From positions 1-5,776 of the forward strand of contig CAMGAM010000062.1 of the NCBI GenBank assembly GCA_946007485.1: a stretch of 5,776 bases of DNA, given 5' to 3'. This DNA comes from an uncultured Mycoplasmatota bacterium (GTDB lineage: Bacteria; Bacillota_I; Bacilli_A; RF39; UBA660). Below the pieces are notes generated by a model. It was given only the letters and a program-made list of their open reading frames with translations. It did no database searches and had not been told where the DNA came from. Position numbers and translations under genes: made by a program. Shown here in pieces: positions 1 through 4,271 of the stretch (its first letter is position 1; each line of letters opens with the position of its first letter).

Positions 1-188
1 AAAAAGATGGATACTTCAAATTAGGAGTAGTACCATTATCACCAGAACAAGAAGAAAGAAACTATGATAAATCCATTAGATGGATAGAAAGAGGAATCAT
101 ACCAGGATTTTTATTGGAAGATATGCAAAAATATATTAATAAATCATCTAATAAATTAAAAGGTAATGACAAGAAATATTTAGAATAA
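1..188 (+). CDS. C-terminal 61 codons of an unidentified, probably phage, protein (5' end outside window)
   Basis: An open frame enters from the left edge (first full codon at 3) and ends at TAA 186-188. The visible 61 residues begin KDGYFKLG and end KKYLE. They contain a charged helical stretch (SPEQEERNYDKSIRWIERG, about residues 13-31), a hydrophobic patch (IIPGFLLEDM) and a lysine/asparagine-rich tail. I do not recognise the family, and no catalytic motif is visible in this fragment. Its stop codon shares one base with the ATG of the HNH gene (TAATG). The two are therefore almost certainly co-transcribed and translationally coupled, which implies that it belongs to the same phage-type module. 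The coding call rests on the unbroken frame and this coupling; the function is unknown. Confidence 0.7.
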   Translation, partial: KDGYFKLGVVPLSPEQEERNYDKSIRWIERGIIPGFLLEDMQKYINKSSNKLKGNDKKYLE

Positions 189-547
189 TGTATAGATCAT
201 GTTCAGTATGTGGTAGGATACATCCAGAAGATAAAATGTGTAAAAGGTCATATAAGAAGAATACTATAGAAAGTAAGTTTAGAAATACTAATGCTTGGAT
301 TAAGAAAAGAAATCAAATAAAGAAAAGAGATAAGTATTTATGTCAGTTATGTTTAAAAGATAATATATACACTTATGATAGCTTGCAAGTACATCACATC
401 ATACCAATAGCAAAAGATTATAATAAAAAACTTGATAGCGATAATTTAATTACATTATGTAGAATGCATCATGAAGAAGCAGAAAAAGGAATAATATCAA
501 AAGAAGATTTATATGAATTATTAGAGGTCCCCCCGGAAGGTAGGTAA
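188..547 (+). CDS. Phage-type HNH endonuclease (119 aa)
   Basis: This is a small metal-dependent DNA endonuclease of the HNH family. An N-terminal zinc-binding segment (C5-x2-C8-G, IH at 11-12, C18) is followed by a basic region with W37 and R41 (WIKKRNQIKKRDKYLC). The HNH core comes next: the C52-x2-C55 knuckle, the H69-H70 pair with the presumed catalytic histidine, N86, and C91-x2-H94-H95 (NLITLCRMHH). The length fits phage HNH proteins encoded beside terminase genes. In cos phages such proteins are known to work with terminase in cleaving and packaging DNA at cos. The start is the ATG overlapping the upstream stop; no good Shine-Dalgarno sequence precedes it, so it probably depends on re-initiation. 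The C-terminus (EVPPEGR) is encoded by a GC-rich tract unlike its surroundings, as is common for this gene type. No terminase follows, so it may be an orphan. A homing-type HNH is possible but less likely given the zinc N-terminus and context. Confidence 0.9.
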   Translation: MYRSCSVCGRIHPEDKMCKRSYKKNTIESKFRNTNAWIKKRNQIKKRDKYLCQLCLKDNIYTYDSLQVHHIIPIAKDYNKKLDSDNLITLCRMHHEEAEKGIISKEDLYELLEVPPEGR

Positions 548-625
548 TCCAAAAATATGATTTTTTCCACACCCACAGCCAACATACATTCACACAAAAA
601 TAAATTTTCCGTGAGTTTTTTGGAA
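526..625 (+). other. Possible phage cos / terminase-leader remnant
   Basis: Positions 526-544, at the end of the HNH gene, contain a run of six C (529-534) followed by GGAAGG and TAGG: 14 of 19 bases are G or C in a region otherwise dominated by A and T. After the HNH stop come a T6 run with CCACACCCACAG (561-578), a CACACAAAAA tract (591-600) and TTTTCCGTGAG (605-615). The last leads into TTTTTTGGA, where a ribosome binding site such as GGAGGTG would be expected before a terminase small-subunit gene but reads GGAAAAC instead. TTTTCC 605-610 can pair with GGAAAA 622-627. The resemblance to the strip between HNH and terminase in cos phages is from memory and was not aligned. There is no open frame of note here. 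Confidence 0.35.
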
Positions 626-633
626 AACAAAAA

Positions 634-659
634 GAGTATTAGAACAAAAACTAATACTC
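634..659. terminator. Bidirectional intrinsic terminator
   Basis: A perfect 9-bp stem (GAGTATTAG 634-642 with CTAATACTC 651-659) encloses the 8-nt loop AACAAAAA. On the plus strand the stem is followed by AA and T7 (662-668), which would terminate transcripts from the HNH gene. On the minus strand it is followed by TTTTTGTTTT (complement of 624-633), which would terminate the convergent small gene. The right arm contains the TAG stop codon of that minus-strand gene (651-653), so coding and terminator sequences overlap. It insulates the phage-like segment from the right-hand cassette in both directions. Confidence 0.85.
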
Positions 660-977
660 AATTTTTTTAAAATCTAATGGATTTTCACTAATAATTTCTA
701 AAGAATACTTCATTCTTAATAATTTAATTACTTCAGCTTTAATCTTATCATAATCTTTATCATCACAAATATTAAAAGTATCTTTAGCAGAATTATAATG
801 TTGATAAAAAGTTGCTTCCCACATAGCATTCCTACTAAAAGAACTAGCAATATAAAATGCAATTACTTCAGGCATAACATAAGTAATAATATACTCATGA
901 TAATTATCATAAAAAGGATTTATAACTTTCTCTAATTCTTCATCAGAAATATCCTCATCAGTACATTTTCTAATCAT
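651..977 (-). CDS. Hypothetical protein, 108 aa, orphan minus-strand gene
   Basis: I do not recognise this protein. It begins MIRKCTDEDISDEELEKV and ends PLDFKKIEY. It is acidic at the N-terminus, and the middle (about 27-62) is rich in aromatics and short hydrophobic runs (YIITYVMPEVIAFYIASSF, then MWEATFYQHY). It then continues with a charged helix (DKDYDKIKAEVIKLLRM). It has two cysteines (C5, C71), no CxxC motif, no signal peptide and no clear transmembrane helix; the middle looks like a buried helix of a small globular protein. The start is the ATG at 977-975 because GGAGG lies 6 nt upstream (988-984). The frame is open back to a GTG at 1007, but that start lacks a ribosome binding site. 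The gene is divergent from the restriction-modification operon and convergent with the HNH gene, and it ends inside the shared terminator. It may be an accessory or cargo gene of the same cassette; that is inference from position only. Confidence 0.75.
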   Translation of the reverse strand: MIRKCTDEDISDEELEKVINPFYDNYHEYIITYVMPEVIAFYIASSFSRNAMWEATFYQHYNSAKDTFNICDDKDYDKIKAEVIKLLRMKYSLEIISENPLDFKKIEY

Positions 978-983
978 ACAATT

Positions 984-988
984 CCTCC
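984..988 (-). promoter_or_regulatory. Ribosome binding site fixing the start of the minus-strand hypothetical gene
   Basis: The minus strand reads GGAGG at 988-984, then a 6-nt spacer, then ATG at 977-975. This is a near-ideal Shine-Dalgarno arrangement and decides between this ATG and the GTG 30 nt upstream at 1007, which would place the GGAGG inside the coding region. Confidence 0.8.
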
Positions 989-1028
989 AATTCCTTGTAT
1001 TAATCACTTAAAAATTGATTTTTTGCAA

Positions 1029-1066
1029 CAATTTATGTCAATTTATTTTAAAAATAGACAAATTAT
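1029..1066 (+). promoter_or_regulatory. Candidate operator: phased CAATTTAT repeats and an imperfect dyad
   Basis: CAATTTAT occurs at 1029-1036 and again at 1039-1046, and the near-copy CAAATTAT lies at 1059-1066. The offsets are 10 and 20 bp, about one and two helical turns, so all three lie on the same DNA face. The same strip holds an imperfect inverted repeat, TGTC (1036-1039) with GACA (1057-1060) centred near 1048. It lies directly upstream of the -10 element of the operon whose first gene encodes an AbrB-fold DNA-binding protein. This fits an autoregulatory site; binding is inferred and the base composition is low-complexity. Confidence 0.35.
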
Positions 1067-1074
1067 GTTATACT
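1066..1074 (+). promoter_or_regulatory. Extended -10 promoter of the restriction-modification operon
   Basis: TG (1066-1067), one base, then TATACT (1069-1074) matches the extended -10 form TGnTATAAT of the main vegetative sigma factor in five of six hexamer positions. No good -35 hexamer lies 16-18 bp upstream (that window reads TTTTAA), which is tolerable for an extended -10 promoter but may make it dependent on or sensitive to a regulator. The predicted start of transcription is near 1081, giving a leader of about 25 nt with AAGGAG at 1093-1098. Confidence 0.6.
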
Positions 1075-1105
1075 TATTATAGTAAGGAAAGTAAGGAGAA
1101 ATGAT

Positions 1106-1327
1106 ATGGAAGAAAAAAATGAATTGTTAGCTTCAGCAAAGTTAACCTCAAAAGGACAAATTACTATTCCGAAGATTGTTCGAGAAACATTAAATATTGA
1201 AGAAGGAGATTCTGTTATCTTTTATTTAGATAAAAAAAAGAATATAAAGATTTCAAACAGAAAGGATTGCAAAGTCACTCCAGACAGTGATAAAGAACAA
1301 GTGTTAGTAAAGAGAGGTAATAAGTAA
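1106..1327 (+). CDS. SpoVT/AbrB-domain DNA-binding protein (73 aa), first gene of the R-M operon
   Basis: The N-terminal half is a textbook SpoVT/AbrB (MazE-like) swapped-hairpin domain at about residues 9-50: AKLTSKGQITIPKIVRETLNI, then EGDSVIFYLD and NIKIS. Such proteins dimerise through intertwined beta-hairpins and bind AT-rich DNA. The family includes transition-state regulators and the antitoxins of MazEF/VapBC-type pairs. Residues 51-73 form a short polar tail (RKDCKVTPDSDKEQVLVKRGNK) that could be a partner-binding or flexible end. The ATG at 1106 has AAGGAG 7 nt upstream. The stop TAA (1325-1327) shares its last base with the hsdM start, so the two are coupled. No toxin gene is adjacent, which argues against a classical toxin-antitoxin pair. 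The best inference is a transcriptional regulator of the operon, acting at the repeats just upstream. That it regulates restriction-modification is not shown by the sequence. Confidence 0.9.
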   Translation: MEEKNELLASAKLTSKGQITIPKIVRETLNIEEGDSVIFYLDKKKNIKISNRKDCKVTPDSDKEQVLVKRGNK

Positions 1328-3054
1328 TGAGTAATATAACAAAAATAGTAAGTGAAAAAGCTTCGTTAATATGGAGCATAGCAGATAAATTGGTAGGTGT
1401 ATATAAACCGCACGAATATGGGGATGTTATTCTTCCTTTAACAGTATTAAAAAGGTTTGATTCTGTTTTATCTGATACAAAAGATAAAGTTTTAGAAATG
1501 GCAAAAAAATATCCTGAAACATTTGCAAAAAGAGATTTTATCCTTAAAGAAACCGCAGGCCAAAAATTTTATAATACTTCAAAGTATGATTTTAAAAAGT
1601 TGTTAGACGATCCAGATAATATTGAAGAAAACTTCTATAATTATATAAATGGGTATTCAGATGAAGTTAAAGATATTATTAAAAATTTTGATTTAAATAA
1701 GCAAATTGAAAAAATGGCTGGGAATGGCATTTTATATCAAGTAATAGATACATTTAATTCCGAAAAAGCAAATTTACATCCAAGTTATGTTTCAAATATT
1801 GAAATGGGATATATCTTTGAAGAAATAATAAGAAGATTTAATGAACTTTCAAATGAAGAAGCAGGGCAACACTATACACCAAGGGAAGTTATTGAATTAA
1901 TGGTTAATCTAATATTTGAAGATGAAGAGGATTTAGCAGATTCTTCAAAGATAAAAACAGTATATGATGGAGCCTGTGGAACGGGTGGAATGCTTACTGC
2001 TAGTATGGAATATGCCAAAAAATTAAATTCATCATCAAGAATGTTATGCTATGGACAAGAATTAAACGCTCAAACATATGCTATTTGTAAAGCTGATATG
2101 TTAATTAAAGGAGAAGATTCCAATAATATAAGACATGGAAATACCTTATCTGGAGATTTATTTCCTGGTGAAACTTTTGATTATATTATAATGAATCCAC
2201 CATTTGGAATTGAATGGAAAAATGAAAAGGCTGCAGTGTTGAAAGAAGCCGAAAAGGGTAGTGATGGAAGATTTCCAGCAGGAACACCAGCTATATCTGA
2301 TAGTCAATTATTGTTCTTACAAAATGCAGTATCTAAAATGAAACCAGAAGGTTCTAAAATTGCAATAGTTCATAATGGATCAGCATTATTTAAAGGAGAT
2401 GCTGGATCAGGTGAATCTGAAATAAGAAGATATGTTATAGAAAATGATTTGTTAGATTGTATTATTCAATTACCAAATGATATGTTTTATAACACAGGAA
2501 TAGCAACTTATATTTGGATTCTATCAAATAAGAAACCAGGTCATAGAGTCGGCAAAGTACAATTGATAAATGCATCAGAATTTTATAATAAAATGAGAAA
2601 GAATTTAGGAAGTAAAAGAAACGAATTGTCAAAAGAACATATTGATAACATAACAAAAATATATGGTGACTTTGTTGAAAATGATTATTCAAAGATATTT
2701 GAAAATGAATACTTTGGCTATAGAAAAGTAACAGTTTTACAACCAGAATTAAATGACGATGGAACACCAAAGAAAAATAAAAAAGGAGAATATATTCCTA
2801 ATAAAGAATTAACAGATACCGAAAATATTCCACTTCAAGAAACAATTGAAGAATACATGAATAGAGAAGTAATTCCATTTGCTAAATATGCGTACATTGA
2901 TGAATCTAAAACCAAGATAGGATATGAAATATCTTTTACTAAATATTTTTATAAATATCAGGCACCACGTAAAACAGAAATTATAATGAACGAAATTCTT
3001 GAACTTGATAGAAAACTTGATGGTGTTTTAAGGGAGTTACAGGAAAATGAGTAG
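1327..3054 (+). CDS. hsdM: Type I restriction-modification DNA methyltransferase subunit HsdM (575 aa)
   Basis: HsdM transfers a methyl group from S-adenosylmethionine to N6 of adenine in the recognition site. Two HsdM plus one HsdS form the modification enzyme. Residues 1 to about 150 are the helical HsdM N-terminal domain (SLIWSIADKLVG, DVILPLTVLKRFD). The catalytic domain follows: the QHYTPREV signature (181-188), AdoMet motif I DGACGTGGM (214-222), GQELNAQTYAICKADMLI (243-260) and catalytic motif IV NPPF (290-293). Next come SDSQLLFLQ (324-332) and the conserved GxAxYIWILSN-type strand (391-401). The C-terminal part (about 500-575) holds TENIPLQETIEEY, GYEISFTKYFYKY and a helix that contacts HsdS. 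The length is normal and the frame is intact. AGAGAGG lies upstream of the ATG. The gene is coupled to the regulator by TAATG and overlaps hsdS by 8 nt. All visible catalytic residues are present, so it is probably active. Confidence 0.97.
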   Translation: MSNITKIVSEKASLIWSIADKLVGVYKPHEYGDVILPLTVLKRFDSVLSDTKDKVLEMAKKYPETFAKRDFILKETAGQKFYNTSKYDFKKLLDDPDNIEENFYNYINGYSDEVKDIIKNFDLNKQIEKMAGNGILYQVIDTFNSEKANLHPSYVSNIEMGYIFEEIIRRFNELSNEEAGQHYTPREVIELMVNLIFEDEEDLADSSKIKTVYDGACGTGGMLTASMEYAKKLNSSSRMLCYGQELNAQTYAICKADMLIKGEDSNNIRHGNTLSGDLFPGETFDYIIMNPPFGIEWKNEKAAVLKEAEKGSDGRFPAGTPAISDSQLLFLQNAVSKMKPEGSKIAIVHNGSALFKGDAGSGESEIRRYVIENDLLDCIIQLPNDMFYNTGIATYIWILSNKKPGHRVGKVQLINASEFYNKMRKNLGSKRNELSKEHIDNITKIYGDFVENDYSKIFENEYFGYRKVTVLQPELNDDGTPKKNKKGEYIPNKELTDTENIPLQETIEEYMNREVIPFAKYAYIDESKTKIGYEISFTKYFYKYQAPRKTEIIMNEILELDRKLDGVLRELQENE

Positions 3055-4270
3055 AGTTTTAGTGGAGAGTGAAATTGACTGGATAGGTAAAATACCGGAC
3101 AATTGGAATATACAACCATTAGGTCTATATCTAAAAGAAAGAAAAGAAAAGGTATCCGATATTGATTATGAACCACTATCTGTTACCAAAAATGGTGTGG
3201 TTCCACAACTTGAAAATGCAGCCAAATCGGATGCACATGATCAGCGTAAAAAAGTTTGCAAGTTTGATTTTGTTATTAATTCAAGATCTGATAGAAAGCA
3301 ATCATGTGGGCTTTCATATTTAGAAGGTAGTGTATCATTAATTAATACTGTTTTGAAAATATATAATTACTATCCTGAATATATTAAATATGCTTTAGAT
3401 AACAATATGTTTTCTGAAGAATTTTATCGAAATGGACACGGTATAGTAGCAGATTTATGGACAACAAAATACTCTGAGATGAAACATATTAGAATTCCTG
3501 AACCAAAATATGATGAACAGGTTAAAATAGCAAATTATCTCAATAATCAATGTAAAAAGATAGATAAGATAATTGAGGATAATAATAGAGAAATCGAATT
3601 ATTAGAAGAATATAAAAGAAGGATTATTTTTGAAAAAACATCATTAGGAACAATTACAAAGGTAAAAAATATAGGTTATGTCAATGGGAGAATTGGTTTT
3701 AAAGGATATTCAAATGAAGATATTGTAGACGAAGACACACCAGGTAGAGCTCTTTCAATCGGTGGAACAAATATAATGAAGTCAGGAACATTATCATATG
3801 ATAAAAGAACATATATAAGTGAAGAAAAGTATCTAGAATCTCCAGAAATAATGCTTACGGGCGGAGAAATATTGATGACAAAAGTTGGCGCAGGCTGTGG
3901 AGAAAACTCAATATATGAGTTTTATGAAGAAAGGGTAACAATAAATCCAAATGTAATGATTCTTCACGTCAATGATAATGTTAATTCGAAATATATTAAT
4001 TATTGCTTATTAAATGATGAAGTTAGAAGTAATATTAAAATAGAAAGTATGAGTGGTGGAGCACAGCCTGCAATTAATCAAGAACTTTTAAAAAATTTAA
4101 AGATTAAATTACCATCTAAAAGTGAGCAAGATAATAATACTGATTTTTTGGATAAGCAGTGTTCTAAATTAGATAGTGTAGTTGAATATAGAAAACAAAT
4201 AATAGAAAAATTAGAAGAATATAAAAGATCACTTATTTATGAATGTGTGACAGGAAAAAGAGAGGTGTAG
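3047..4270 (+). CDS. hsdS: Type I restriction-modification specificity subunit HsdS (407 aa)
   Basis: HsdS reads the bipartite DNA target and scaffolds HsdM and HsdR. Two target-recognition domains (TRDs) are visible. TRD1 spans about 12-150 (WIGKIPDNWNIQPLG start, SRSDRKQSCGLSYLEGSVS at 79-97). TRD2 spans about 203-355 (NGRIGFKGYS at 213-222, ALSIGGTNI, MTKVGAGCGENSIY). Each is followed by a conserved coiled-coil spacer: DEQVKIANYLNNQ to LEEYKRRIIFE (156-196), and SEQDNNTDFLDKQ to LEEYKRSLIYECVTGK (359-404). The two spacers repeat the same pattern, as expected for a full-length two-TRD subunit. The ATG at 3047 lies inside the end of hsdM, with AGGGAG at 3031-3036. The stop is 1 nt before the hsdR start. 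A 19-bp direct repeat lies in the two spacers. The TRDs are unlike each other, so an asymmetric target is expected; the sequence recognised cannot be predicted here. Confidence 0.96.
   Translation: MSRVLVESEIDWIGKIPDNWNIQPLGLYLKERKEKVSDIDYEPLSVTKNGVVPQLENAAKSDAHDQRKKVCKFDFVINSRSDRKQSCGLSYLEGSVSLINTVLKIYNYYPEYIKYALDNNMFSEEFYRNGHGIVADLWTTKYSEMKHIRIPEPKYDEQVKIANYLNNQCKKIDKIIEDNNREIELLEEYKRRIIFEKTSLGTITKVKNIGYVNGRIGFKGYSNEDIVDEDTPGRALSIGGTNIMKSGTLSYDKRTYISEEKYLESPEIMLTGGEILMTKVGAGCGENSIYEFYEERVTINPNVMILHVNDNVNSKYINYCLLNDEVRSNIKIESMSGGAQPAINQELLKNLKIKLPSKSEQDNNTDFLDKQCSKLDSVVEYRKQIIEKLEEYKRSLIYECVTGKREV
3601..3619 (+). repeat. 19-bp direct repeat, copy 1, in the central spacer of hsdS
   Basis: The 19 bases beginning ATTAGAAG and ending AAAAGA are identical to 4210-4228. 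They encode LEEYKR (residues 186-191) at the end of the first conserved coiled coil. The offset between the copies is 609 bp, exactly 203 codons, and both copies are read in the same phase. Confidence 0.9.
4210..4228 (+). repeat. 19-bp direct repeat, copy 2, in the C-terminal spacer of hsdS
   Basis: This copy is identical to 3601-3619 and encodes LEEYKR (residues 389-394) of the second coiled coil. Crossover between the copies would delete exactly one TRD plus spacer in frame and leave a shortened but intact hsdS. Exchange with another element carrying the same repeat could swap TRD2. These outcomes are inferred from the geometry, not observed. Confidence 0.9.
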
Positions 4271-4271
4271 T

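Noticed and set aside
978..1007. Upstream GTG start that would lengthen the minus-strand hypothetical protein to 118 residues
   Set aside because: The GGAGG ribosome binding site lies inside this extension, 6 nt before the ATG at 977, so the extension is untranslated leader.
998..1028. TTGCAA (1028-1023) and TTAATA (1003-998) as a minus-strand promoter for the hypothetical gene
   Set aside because: The spacer is 19 bp, both boxes are weak, and the leader would barely include the ribosome binding site; possible but too weak to list as a feature.
1101..1103. ATG five bases before the chosen AbrB-like start
   Set aside because: It is in another frame, reaches a stop after nine codons, and lies only 2 nt from AAGGAG, too close for efficient initiation.
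1231..1240. A8 tract in the AbrB-like gene as a phase-variable slippage site
   Set aside because: Runs of seven or eight A are common by chance in DNA this AT-rich, and the frame is intact; there is no evidence of length variation from one sequence.
2462..2770. 102-codon open frame on the minus strand
   Set aside because: It lies wholly opposite the conserved C-terminal part of hsdM; its protein is a low-complexity hydrophobic shadow with no ribosome binding site or family features.
2958..3176. 72-codon open frame on the minus strand
   Set aside because: Antisense to the hsdM-hsdS junction, serine/phenylalanine-rich, and without supporting signals.
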